A DNA stretch of 64,000 nt, taken from the NCBI GenBank assembly GCA_900472485.1, contig UCII01000011.1, forward strand, positions 248,001 to 312,000, written 5' to 3'. The stretch is from Hyphomicrobiales bacterium. GTDB taxonomy: Bacteria; Pseudomonadota; Alphaproteobacteria; Rhizobiales; Rhizobiaceae. Shown one piece after another: positions 17,933-26,059 of this stretch. The notes beneath the pieces were generated by a model. It was not told the origin of the DNA, did not search any database, and saw nothing but the letters and a program-made list of their open reading frames with translations. The position numbers and the translations under genes were made by a program. Position 1 is the stretch's first letter. Each line of letters begins with the position of its first letter.

Positions 17933-18871
17933 GTGACTATCCGCACTATTTTCAGAACTGCGTTTGTTGCCGCAGTGGCGCTTACTTTGACCGGTCTCGC
18001 GCCGGCAATGGCAGCCGAAGATTTCGATCTGAGCCCGCAACAGCCAGGGCGTCTTCACGCGGCGAAAAACGAAGCGGCGATTGCCGCCATCTCGAAGGAT
18101 TTCAAGTTCGTCACATCAGGCACATTCACCGTGGCAGTCGCGCCGGGCGGTCCGCCGCTTGCGACCTATGCGACGGATGCCAAGACGGTTGTCGGCGCCG
18201 ATCCAGATTACGCCTATGCCGTTGCCGACGCGCTCGGCTTGAAGCTCGAGCTTGTCCCGGTCGCGTGGATCGACTGGCCGCTTGGGCTGACTTCGGGCAA
18301 ATATGATGCCGTCATCTCCAATGTCGGCGTTACCGAGCAGCGCAAGGAGAAGTTCGATTTCTCCACCTATCGGCAAGGCCTGCACGGTTTCTTTGTCAAG
18401 AACGACAGCAAGATCACTGGTATCAAGGAACCGAAGGATGCGGCCGGTCTTCGCATCATCGTCGGTGCTGGCACCAATCAGGAGCGCATCCTGCTGAAAT
18501 GGAGCGACGTGGATGTCAAGGCCGGCCTGAAGCCGATCGAGCTGCAATATTATGATGACGATGCGGCAAGCCTTCTGGCTCTGCGGTCCAACCGCGCCGA
18601 TGTCATCGTGCAGCCGCATGCGCAGCTTGTTTACATCGCTGCCCGCGACAAGGACATCAAGCGCGTGGGTACGCTGAGCGCAGGTTGGCCGGATCGCTCG
18701 GATGTCGCGATCACCACGCGCAAGGGCAGCGGTCTCGCGGCGGCGCTCACCATCGCAACGAATGGGCTGATCAAGGATGGTACCTACGCCAAGATCCTCG
18801 ACCATTGGCACCTTGCCGAAGAAGCCTTGCCAAAGTCGGAAACCAATCCGCCGGGCCTACCGAAATTTTGA
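17933..18871 (+). CDS. Polar amino acid-type ABC substrate-binding protein, copy 2
   Basis: A 312-residue paralogue of the preceding binding protein, clearly homologous along its whole length (for example VPVAWIDWPLG, SGKYDAVISNVGVTEQRK, GLKPIELQYYDD). The start is GTG 17933, preceded by TGGAGA 10 bases upstream and followed by a signal peptide of about 28 residues (cleavage after PAMAA). The pocket-lining segments differ from copy 1, so the two may present different ligands to one permease. Confidence 0.88.
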   Translation: MTIRTIFRTAFVAAVALTLTGLAPAMAAEDFDLSPQQPGRLHAAKNEAAIAAISKDFKFVTSGTFTVAVAPGGPPLATYATDAKTVVGADPDYAYAVADALGLKLELVPVAWIDWPLGLTSGKYDAVISNVGVTEQRKEKFDFSTYRQGLHGFFVKNDSKITGIKEPKDAAGLRIIVGAGTNQERILLKWSDVDVKAGLKPIELQYYDDDAASLLALRSNRADVIVQPHAQLVYIAARDKDIKRVGTLSAGWPDRSDVAITTRKGSGLAAALTIATNGLIKDGTYAKILDHWHLAEEALPKSETNPPGLPKF

Positions 18872-18883
18872 GGAGACAGCCGC

Positions 18884-19924
18884 GTGAGCCGCCAAGCCCC
18901 ATCGATCAGCCATATCGGCTTTCTCACACCTGGAAACTATCCGGATGAAGATCCGCTAGCCGGTCTGGAACAGACCTTGCAATTGCTCGAATACGGAGAG
19001 CAGAGGGGTTTCAACAGCGCCTGGGTTCGCCAGCGGCACTTGGAGCCCGGCATTTCCTCAGCCAGCGCCTTTCTCGCTGCGGCGACGCAGCGCACGCGCC
19101 ACATCGAGCTTGGTACCGCCGTCATTCCCATCGGCTACGAAAGCCCGTACCGGCTTGCCGAGGATCTGGCGACAGTGGATGTGCTGTCGCGCGGACGGTT
19201 GAACATCGGCTTGAGTGCCGGCCGGCCGCTGCATGCGGATCTGATCGGGCCGCTTGCTTTCGATGGGGACTGGGAAAGCCACGATTTCTCCCATCAGCGG
19301 GTGCTGCGCTTTGCCGACAATCTGAGGGGCGCCTATCTCGGCAATCAGGATACGGTCATCAAGACGCCATTCGGCCCGCAGCGTCCGCGGCTTCAGCCTT
19401 ATGCGAAGGGGCTGATCGATCGCATCTGGTATGGCGGCGGCTCATTGCGATCTGCCGAATGGGCCGGACGCAACGGCTTCAATCTGCTGATCGGCAACGT
19501 CACCACGGGCGAGCAGACCGACGATTTCTTCGTTGCTCAATCGCGACAGCTGAAAACCTATCGCGCGTCCGGAGGCGATGCGAGGCGGGTGGCGCTCGGC
19601 CGGGTTATCGTACCTTTCGACAGCGCGGATGCGATCACCCGCAAACGCTACACCGACTATGCCGCCGGCCGCTATGAGCGCACGCTTTCACCTCAGGGCG
19701 AACGTCGCACGCTTTTCGCCCGCGATATCGTCGGCTCTTCGGATGAAATTCTTGAGCGCCTGCGCAAAGATCCGATCTTGCCTCATGTCAATGAATTCCG
19801 GCTGGAGCTGCCCTACGAATTTCATGATGAGGAATATCGGCAGATCATCCATGACTTCGTAACGCTGATCGCTCCGGAGCTTGGCTGGAAGGAGGCCACG
19901 CTTCTGCGCCGATCCGCATCCTGA
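18884..19924 (+). CDS. LLM-class flavin monooxygenase, third copy in cluster
   Basis: A 346-residue luciferase-like monooxygenase. The start is GTG 18884 with GAGGAG upstream, 12 bp after the second binding protein. Visible family segments are HIGFLTPGNYPDEDP, WVRQRHLEPG, SRGRLNIGLSAGRP and RIWYGGGSLRSAEWAG. It differs from the other two monooxygenases in the cluster, so it probably acts on another intermediate or substrate. It is the last gene of the apparent operon. Confidence 0.83.
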   Translation: MSRQAPSISHIGFLTPGNYPDEDPLAGLEQTLQLLEYGEQRGFNSAWVRQRHLEPGISSASAFLAAATQRTRHIELGTAVIPIGYESPYRLAEDLATVDVLSRGRLNIGLSAGRPLHADLIGPLAFDGDWESHDFSHQRVLRFADNLRGAYLGNQDTVIKTPFGPQRPRLQPYAKGLIDRIWYGGGSLRSAEWAGRNGFNLLIGNVTTGEQTDDFFVAQSRQLKTYRASGGDARRVALGRVIVPFDSADAITRKRYTDYAAGRYERTLSPQGERRTLFARDIVGSSDEILERLRKDPILPHVNEFRLELPYEFHDEEYRQIIHDFVTLIAPELGWKEATLLRRSAS

Positions 19925-19941
19925 GGGTTGCATAACGGCAA

Positions 19942-19973
19942 GACCGGGCAGGCGAGATAAGGTCCTCCCGGTC
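19942..19973. terminator. Stem-loop between convergent genes
   Basis: A 7-bp GACCGGG/CCCGGTC stem with an 18-base loop that can pair further inside. It lies between the convergent ends of the third monooxygenase (19924) and the P-type ATPase gene (20012). It may terminate in either direction, but no T run is present. Confidence 0.35.
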
Positions 19974-20011
19974 CGTATGGTGCCGACCTATCGATCGGGT
20001 CCATGGATAGC

Positions 20012-22354
20012 CTAGGCGGCCACCCGGCGAGGCCGAAGCGCGAGCAAGCGTAGCGCATTCATTGTCACCAGCACCGTTGCGCCGGTGTCGGCGAGGATTG
20101 CCGGCCAGAGCCCGGTGATACCAACGATCGTGGTCACCAGGAACATGCCCTTGAGGCCGAGCGCGATGGTGATGTTCTGGCCGATATTGCTCATCGTACG
20201 CTTGGAAAGATCGATCATCTCGATGACATCGCCGACGCGGCCGTGCAGCACGGCGGCATCCGCCGTTTCCAGCGCAACGTCCGTTCCTCCACCCATGGCG
20301 ATCCCGACATCGGCGGCTGCCAGCGCTGGCGCATCGTTGATGCCATCACCGACCTTGGCGATGTGAAAGCCTTGCTGCTTTAGCTCGCCGACAATCCTTT
20401 GCTTGTCTTCTGGCAGCAATTGTGCGCGAACCTCTATGCCGAGTGTCTTGCCGATCGCCTCAGCCGTGCGCTGGTTGTCGCCCGTCAGCATGATCGTCTT
20501 GATGCCAGCATCGGCAAGCGCCTTGAGGCCGGCAGCCGTATCGGCACGCGGTTCGTCGCGCATGGCGAGCAGGCCGGCCGCCGCACCGTTGGCAATGATG
20601 ATGGAAACGGTCTTCCCTTCATCGTTGAGCGCGGCGATCCTGGCCGACTGCTCCGAAGTCAATGATACGCTGTCGGCAGCCGCCTGCGGCGATCCCAGGA
20701 ACACGTCCAAACCGTCGACCGTGCCGCTGACGCCCTTTCCGCCGATCGCTTTGGCATCCATGACCTGAGGGACATCCGTTCCGGCGTCAGCCGCACGGTC
20801 GAGGATGGCGCGGGCAAGGGGATGGCTCGATCCGGTTTCGAGCGCTGCTGCCAGCCGCAGCACCTCCGTTTCATTCATGCTTAGGCCGACGATATCGGTG
20901 ACCTTGGGCTTGCCTTCGGTCAAGGTGCCGGTCTTGTCGAAAGCAACGGCGGTGACCTTGCCGATGTTTTCGAGCACAGCGCCACCCTTCAGCAGCAGAC
21001 CGCGGCGAGCGCCTGAAGACAGTGATGCCGCGATTGCCGCCGGCGTCGAGATGACCAGGGCGCAGGGGCAACCGATCAGCAGGATCGCCAGGCCCTTATA
21101 GACCCACTCGCTCCAGCTACCGCCCAGGAACAGAGGCGGGATGACGGCGACGAGCGCACCGACAACGACGACCCCAGGCGTGTAATAGCGCGAGAAGCGA
21201 TCGATGAAACGCTCGGTCGGAGCCTTCGATTCCTGCGCTTCCTCGACCAGCTTGACGACGCGGGCGATGGTATTGTCGGATGCTGCCGCCGTTACCCGAA
21301 CACGCAGCGCGGCGTCACCATTGACCGTGCCGGCAAAGACGGCTGCATCCATGCCCTTGTGCACCGGCGTGCTTTCGCCTGTCACCGGTGCCTCGTCGAT
21401 GGCGCTTTCGCCGGAAAGGATCACGCCGTCGGCCGGAATGCGATCGCCCGGACGAACCAGGATGATGGCGCCGAGAGCAAGGCTCTCGGCCTGCACTTCA
21501 CGGGTCTTGCCATTCTCTTCAAGGAGAGCGGTCTTGGGTACCAGATCCGTCAGGGACTGAATGCTCGCGCGCGCCTTGCCGGCCGCGACGCCTTCCAGCA
21601 ACTCGCCGATCAGGAAGAGGAAGACGACGGCAGCAGCTTCCTCACTGGCGCCGATGATTACGGCGCCAGCGGCCGCGATCGTCATCAGCATTTCGATCGA
21701 GAACGGCGTTCCCATTCTTGCGGCCATAAAGGCGCGTCGGGCGATCGGTAACAGGCCGACCAACATGGCCGCAGTGAAGATCCACATATCCCACGCCGGT
21801 ATCAGCTTGCCGCCACCCCAGGCGGTGGCGAGCGCTGCGCCGCTTGCGATCGTCAGCCTGCCCTTGGCCGACTTCCACCATGGCCCGGTGGTCGGTCCAT
21901 GATCGTGACCGTGAAGGCCAGCGACCGAAGCATCGCGCTCATCCGAAGCGTGGGTGTGATCGGCATGATCATGTCGATGCCCGGCGGCGCCATGGTCGTG
22001 GTCGCCGTGATCATGCTCGTGATCGTGCCCCGCATGGTCGTGGCCATCGGACTTGTACGTGTGATGATCGTGCCCGCAGCCGCAGGCATGGTCGCTCCCT
22101 TCGATCTTTGACACGGCGGCATTGCTCTGCGGCAGCGGGAAAACTTTGTAGCCCAGTCCCACGACCCGCTTGGTTATGTTGTGCAGCAGGTCCGGATCGC
22201 CCTGATGCCTGACCGTCATAGTGCCAGCGGTGACCGAGACGGAAACATCCTCGACGCCCTGCAGTCGGCGAATGGCTGTGTCGATTTTCGCAGCGCATGA
22301 AGCGCAATCCATGCCCTCTATGCGATAGCGGCTCTGTTGTGTTGTCGGCGTCAT
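20012..22354 (-). CDS. Zn/Cd/Pb-exporting P1B-type ATPase (ZntA-like)
   Basis: A 780-residue heavy-metal efflux ATPase of the inner membrane. Domain order: N-terminal HMA domain with GMDCASC (residues 14-20); a histidine-rich linker with about 20 His between residues 89 and 152, including CGCGHDHH; membrane helices; TGES (about 325-328); the CPC metal motif in LLIGCPCALVIS (429-431); DKTGT phosphorylation site (473-477); the SSHPLA nucleotide-domain motif; GDGINDAP; and a last helix with ADTGATVLVTMNAL. The Asp in that helix together with CPC marks the Zn/Cd/Pb class. Expression is likely metal-induced through the MerR-type promoter upstream. Confidence 0.92.
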   Translation of the reverse strand: MTPTTQQSRYRIEGMDCASCAAKIDTAIRRLQGVEDVSVSVTAGTMTVRHQGDPDLLHNITKRVVGLGYKVFPLPQSNAAVSKIEGSDHACGCGHDHHTYKSDGHDHAGHDHEHDHGDHDHGAAGHRHDHADHTHASDERDASVAGLHGHDHGPTTGPWWKSAKGRLTIASGAALATAWGGGKLIPAWDMWIFTAAMLVGLLPIARRAFMAARMGTPFSIEMLMTIAAAGAVIIGASEEAAAVVFLFLIGELLEGVAAGKARASIQSLTDLVPKTALLEENGKTREVQAESLALGAIILVRPGDRIPADGVILSGESAIDEAPVTGESTPVHKGMDAAVFAGTVNGDAALRVRVTAAASDNTIARVVKLVEEAQESKAPTERFIDRFSRYYTPGVVVVGALVAVIPPLFLGGSWSEWVYKGLAILLIGCPCALVISTPAAIAASLSSGARRGLLLKGGAVLENIGKVTAVAFDKTGTLTEGKPKVTDIVGLSMNETEVLRLAAALETGSSHPLARAILDRAADAGTDVPQVMDAKAIGGKGVSGTVDGLDVFLGSPQAAADSVSLTSEQSARIAALNDEGKTVSIIIANGAAAGLLAMRDEPRADTAAGLKALADAGIKTIMLTGDNQRTAEAIGKTLGIEVRAQLLPEDKQRIVGELKQQGFHIAKVGDGINDAPALAAADVGIAMGGGTDVALETADAAVLHGRVGDVIEMIDLSKRTMSNIGQNITIALGLKGMFLVTTIVGITGLWPAILADTGATVLVTMNALRLLALRPRRVAA

Positions 22355-22384
22355 GTTTCGGTTCCAGATTTTCTACCGGAACCA

Positions 22385-22415
22385 TTGCTACATCCTCTAG
22401 TAACTAGAGTTACAA
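22385..22415 (-). promoter_or_regulatory. MerR-family (CadR/PbrR-like) promoter for the metal ATPase
   Basis: On the minus strand a -35 TTGTAA and a -10 TAGCAA are separated by 19 bp, the overlong spacer typical of MerR-activated promoters. Between them sits a perfect dyad CTCTAGT-T-ACTAGAG. This closely resembles Pb/Cd/Zn-responsive operators such as that of pbrA. The distance to the ATG at 22354 is about 30 bp. No merR-type gene occurs in the window, so the activator must act from elsewhere. The remainder of 22355-22531 holds no gene. Confidence 0.7.
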
Positions 22416-22531
22416 CAGCAATTCTATGAATTTTTTAGGCGATCGTTCGTGGTGACGGCAATCGATCCGGCCCGCACCATGAGGCCGCCTCAGTTCCCTG
22501 CGGCGGCTGCTACGACATGGCACAGGAAGAT

Positions 22532-23512
22532 CTATAGTAGTTTCAGCAGAACCTTGCCGGTCTTGCCGGGCGCCAACGAGGATTTCACAGCTTCCGCGAT
22601 CTCCGCGATGTCGTAAGCTGCCTCCACGGGCAGCTTGACCTCACCTGAGGCGACGCGGGAGATTAGCTCGCTGATCAGCCGTCGGCGCTCTTCCGCCGGC
22701 ATGGCGGCGCTGATCTTGATACCCCAGAAGCCCTTGATCGTGAGCTGTTTGAAGATGACGGCCCTCGAGGCGATCTGCATCGGTTTGCCGGCCGCAGTGC
22801 CGAAGGAAACCAAAAGGCCGTTTTCGCCCAGCAGGTCTGCCAGGTCGTTGCTCGCAATACCACCGACGGAATCGACTGCGGCACGGATCGGCGCGTCGCC
22901 GATCATGGCGCGCACCGTCGCCTTCCAATCGGGCGCCGCGGTCGAGACGGCATTGCCGATGCCGAATGCTGATAGCTCATCAATGCCGCCGTCTCGTCGA
23001 ACGAGATTGATCATGTGTATGCCGCGGCTGTGTGCCAGCATGGCCAAGGTTTTGCCGACAGCCCCATTCGCTGCGTTCTGGATGATCCAATCGCCGCGCT
23101 CCACATTGAGGAATTCCAAAAGCGAGATAGCGCTGAACGGCATGGCGATCAGTTGCGCCGCGGCTTCGTCGGAAATCACGTCCGGCACCGGCACGAGGCT
23201 TGCTGCCGGTGCCGTGAATTGTTCGGCCCAAGTACCATGGACGCCGGCCGCAACAACACGCTTGCCGATCAATGCTTTGTCGACACCTGGCCCGACGGCA
23301 TCGACAAAACCGACCGCTTCGCTGCCGCCAATGGCAGGCAAAACTGGCTTGTAGCCATAGGCGCCGCGCACGGTCCAAAGGTCATGATTGTGGATAGGGG
23401 AGAGAATGGTGCGAATGCGCACGTCTCCGGCGGCGGGCTCCGGCAGCGGCATGTCGGCCAGATAAAGGACCGCAGCCGGATCGCCGAAGACATCGTGGAT
23501 GGCACTGCGCAT
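22532..23512 (-). CDS. MDR-superfamily zinc-type alcohol dehydrogenase/quinone oxidoreductase
   Basis: A 326-residue medium-chain dehydrogenase/reductase. An N-terminal GroES-like domain (SPIHNHDLWTVRGAYGYKP) is followed by a Rossmann domain with an altered nucleotide motif (NAANGAVGKTLAMLAHSRG). This resembles trans-2-enoyl-CoA reductase (MECR) and quinone oxidoreductase relatives, and classic zinc ligands are not obvious. ATG 23512 is supported by AAGGAAAA. It follows a TetR gene by 41 bp on the same strand, so it is probably co-transcribed and repressed by that regulator. Confidence 0.75.
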   Translation of the reverse strand: MRSAIHDVFGDPAAVLYLADMPLPEPAAGDVRIRTILSPIHNHDLWTVRGAYGYKPVLPAIGGSEAVGFVDAVGPGVDKALIGKRVVAAGVHGTWAEQFTAPAASLVPVPDVISDEAAAQLIAMPFSAISLLEFLNVERGDWIIQNAANGAVGKTLAMLAHSRGIHMINLVRRDGGIDELSAFGIGNAVSTAAPDWKATVRAMIGDAPIRAAVDSVGGIASNDLADLLGENGLLVSFGTAAGKPMQIASRAVIFKQLTIKGFWGIKISAAMPAEERRRLISELISRVASGEVKLPVEAAYDIAEIAEAVKSSLAPGKTGKVLLKLL

Positions 23513-23553
23513 TGTATTTTCCTTGTGTGTTGACATGCTGGTCCTGCTTTGGA

Positions 23554-24156
23554 TCAAAGGCCGCCGGGTGCCGAAAGGGCTTGCTCAGTGGCAAGCATTG
23601 CCTGGTCGAGCGGTGTCTTGTCTTTTCCGAGCTTCGCCAGGATTGCTGCCCCGAGCCACAGGCTATAGAGCGAACGCGCCGTCTTTTCCGGGATGCAGGA
23701 TGGTGAGATCGAACCGTCCTCGCGTCCCTCGGTGATTGTTTTGGTAATGCGGCGAATGAGGTCCTCGACGCCGCCGAGCAGGATCACGCGCATATTGTCG
23801 GAGAGATCGGAGATCTCGGCGGCAAGCTTTACGACCAGGCACCGGTCGGCGAGGCTGGCCGTATTGCCATCGGAAAGCCAGGCATCCCAATAATGCATCA
23901 AGCGCTGGCGGCCATTGCCCTTCCAGCCGAAGAGCGCGTCGAGCCGCTCCGCATAGTCGGAGCAATATTGCTTCAACAAGGCGCAGCCGAAGGCCTCCTT
24001 GGATGCGAAATAGTAATAGAATGAGCCTTTCGGCACGGCGCTCTGTTCGAGCAGCTCCTTCAGGCCCACGCCTCCGAAACCCTTGCGCAGCACCAGTTCC
24101 CGCCCGATTGCGAGAATATGGCTCCGAGTCAGCTCTGATTTCTTCTTCGTCATCAT
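23554..24156 (-). CDS. TetR/AcrR family transcriptional regulator
   Basis: A 200-residue repressor. The N-terminal TetR helix-turn-helix covers about residues 10-60, with the typical GVGLKELLEQSAVPKGSFYY run. The C-terminal ligand domain is helical. A second ATG at 24153 is an equally possible start. It precedes the oxidoreductase gene in an apparent two-gene operon. A perfect palindrome lies 22-31 bp upstream of its start, consistent with autorepression relieved by a reactive small molecule. Confidence 0.85.
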   Translation of the reverse strand: MMTKKKSELTRSHILAIGRELVLRKGFGGVGLKELLEQSAVPKGSFYYYFASKEAFGCALLKQYCSDYAERLDALFGWKGNGRQRLMHYWDAWLSDGNTASLADRCLVVKLAAEISDLSDNMRVILLGGVEDLIRRITKTITEGREDGSISPSCIPEKTARSLYSLWLGAAILAKLGKDKTPLDQAMLATEQALSAPGGL

Positions 24157-24177
24157 GAGCGGTCCGTAACAAATAAT

Positions 24178-24187
24178 CGACCGGTCG
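24178..24187. promoter_or_regulatory. Candidate TetR operator
   Basis: Perfect palindrome CGACCGGTCG; on the minus strand it sits in the context TAGACGACCGGTCGATTA just upstream of the tetR start. Its proximity to the start would block transcription initiation or elongation when bound. Assigned by position and symmetry. Confidence 0.45.
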
Positions 24188-24212
24188 TCTATAAACCCGA
24201 TGTTGTTCGCGG

Positions 24213-25469
24213 TCAGATCAGTGCGAGAGCCGCAAGCGAGAGGATCAAAGCGGGAAACATCACGAGAGCGCCGATCCTTAGAAACGCCAGTGCTCCCATG
24301 TGGAGCCCTTCGCGGCGAAGAGCGGCAAGCCAGAGGATTGTGGCAAGCGAGCCGGTAACGGAGAGGTTTGGTCCAAGATCGACGCCGATCAGCACGGCGC
24401 CGGCAATGGAATCAGGAACATGGGCGGCCTGCACCGCGCTGCCGGCGAAAAGACCGGCCGGCAGATTGTTGACGAGGTTGGAGACGATGGCAACTGAAAG
24501 CCCGGCAACGCCAACCGCCTGTGTCTGCGATTGAGCCGCCAGCAATGCCAGTTTTTGGGACAGCAGAGCGGTGAGCCCGGTGTGATTGACCGCCTCGACA
24601 ATCACGAAAAGGCCCGCAACCAGAGGTATTACACTCCAGCTGATGCCACGAACCGTCTCCAGCGGATTTTGCCGCGTAAGCGCGAGAACGATGACGGTCG
24701 TGAGGAGACCCGCGACAAATGTCGGGATGCCGAGATCGACGTTCATGGCCGACGCCACGATCAGAATGAGGGCGGTGACTATCAGACCCCATCCTGCCAG
24801 CTTGGCGCTGCGGGAAAGGGCGGGTTGTCCAACCTCGCGGGCGATCGTGTCTTCAGCCAGTGCATGGCGCTGCGTCCAGCAGAGACAGACGAAGGTAACG
24901 ATGATCGACACGATTGATGGCAGCAGGAAGGTCTGCATCCAGCGCGACAGGGGCGGCATCTCGCCGCCGGCGAAGATGACCAGATTGGCTGGATTGGAGA
25001 TCGGCAGCACGAAGCTCGCGGCATTCGCAATGAAGGCACAGACCAGCAGATATGGCATGGGGTCCTTCACCCGCGCCGCACGGCAGGCTGCATAGACGGC
25101 CGGCGTAAGTACGACGGCGGTTGCGTCATTCGACAGAAATACCGTCACGACCACGCCGACGATATAGACGAGCACGAACAGCCGGCGAGGAGAGCCCCTG
25201 GCATGCGAGGTGGCGATAGCCGCCACCCAGTCGAAGAGCCCTTCGCGCCGCGCCAGCTCCGATAGCAGCATCATGCCGATCAGGAAGAGATAGACATCGA
25301 ATCCTTTGGATATACCTGTCCATACATCGGCAGGGCCGATGAGCCGCAGCGCAACGAGAAGTGCTGCGCCGAGAACAGCCCAGATCGCTTCCGGCCATCG
25401 GAATGGACGTGTGACAACACCGAGGGCTGTCAGGCCGGCGATACTCCAGGTGATGGCGGATTCGGTCAT
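24213..25469 (-). CDS. ArsB-like / SLC13-type ion transporter
   Basis: A 418-residue integral membrane protein of the ion-transporter superfamily, with about 11 helices. The helix-loop SNDATAVVLTPAVYAA and the repeat-related SNLVNNLPAGLFAG are the inverted-repeat signature loops of ArsB and its relatives. It would export arsenite or carry another anion. No arsR, arsC or arsH lies nearby, so the arsenic assignment rests on the family only. Confidence 0.75.
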   Translation of the reverse strand: MTESAITWSIAGLTALGVVTRPFRWPEAIWAVLGAALLVALRLIGPADVWTGISKGFDVYLFLIGMMLLSELARREGLFDWVAAIATSHARGSPRRLFVLVYIVGVVVTVFLSNDATAVVLTPAVYAACRAARVKDPMPYLLVCAFIANAASFVLPISNPANLVIFAGGEMPPLSRWMQTFLLPSIVSIIVTFVCLCWTQRHALAEDTIAREVGQPALSRSAKLAGWGLIVTALILIVASAMNVDLGIPTFVAGLLTTVIVLALTRQNPLETVRGISWSVIPLVAGLFVIVEAVNHTGLTALLSQKLALLAAQSQTQAVGVAGLSVAIVSNLVNNLPAGLFAGSAVQAAHVPDSIAGAVLIGVDLGPNLSVTGSLATILWLAALRREGLHMGALAFLRIGALVMFPALILSLAALALI

Positions 25470-25600
25470 TCGGCTTGTCTTGGCAACTCTTCTGGGATCT
25501 GGGGTCGGAGCGGCTATGTAGCATCACTGCGGGCCAGCGCAAATCGTAACCACGCTATATCTCGACAGAATCCTGCATGATATGCCGATCTGACGGAGCG

Positions 25601-26059
25601 CTATGCCTTCTTCGCTGTTGCCGTTTTCCTTGCAGTATCGTCATGCGATTTGTCGGCTCGCTCGACAAGGACGGAACATTCTGCATGGCGTATGACATAT
25701 TCGACCGTCGACCCAAATATGCGATCGATAATATCGGAGGTATGCGTCGCAAGAATGATGAGGTCGGCCTCCTTTTCTTTGGCGACGGTCAGCAGCGTCT
25801 TCGATGCCGTGCCCATGCGTACGTCGACGGAGGCGGTAATGCCGAGGCGCCTGCACAGAGCATCGAGCTTCTCCTCAGCCTCGGTGATCACTGAAACAGC
25901 CCAATCGTCGGGGCTTTCGCGTCCCGAGGGGAAACGCTCGATAACATGCGCGACCGTCAATTCACCGCCTGGAGATAAAAGTGCCTGAGACGTCCGCAAT
26001 AGGCGTTCGGCGCGCTCGCGCGAGCCCAACCCAATTGCGCAAATGATCTTGTCATACAT
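25601..26059 (-). CDS. Universal stress protein (UspA family)
   Basis: A 152-residue single-domain Usp. The C-terminal ATP-binding signature is present (ATHTSDIIDRIFGSTVEYVI continuing to CSVLV), matching G-2x-G-9x-G(S/T). ATG 26059 has GGGAGA upstream. It may bind ATP and function under starvation or low oxygen; cydDCABX lies downstream on the opposite strand. Confidence 0.85.
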   Translation of the reverse strand: MYDKIICAIGLGSRERAERLLRTSQALLSPGGELTVAHVIERFPSGRESPDDWAVSVITEAEEKLDALCRRLGITASVDVRMGTASKTLLTVAKEKEADLIILATHTSDIIDRIFGSTVEYVIRHAECSVLVERADKSHDDTARKTATAKKA

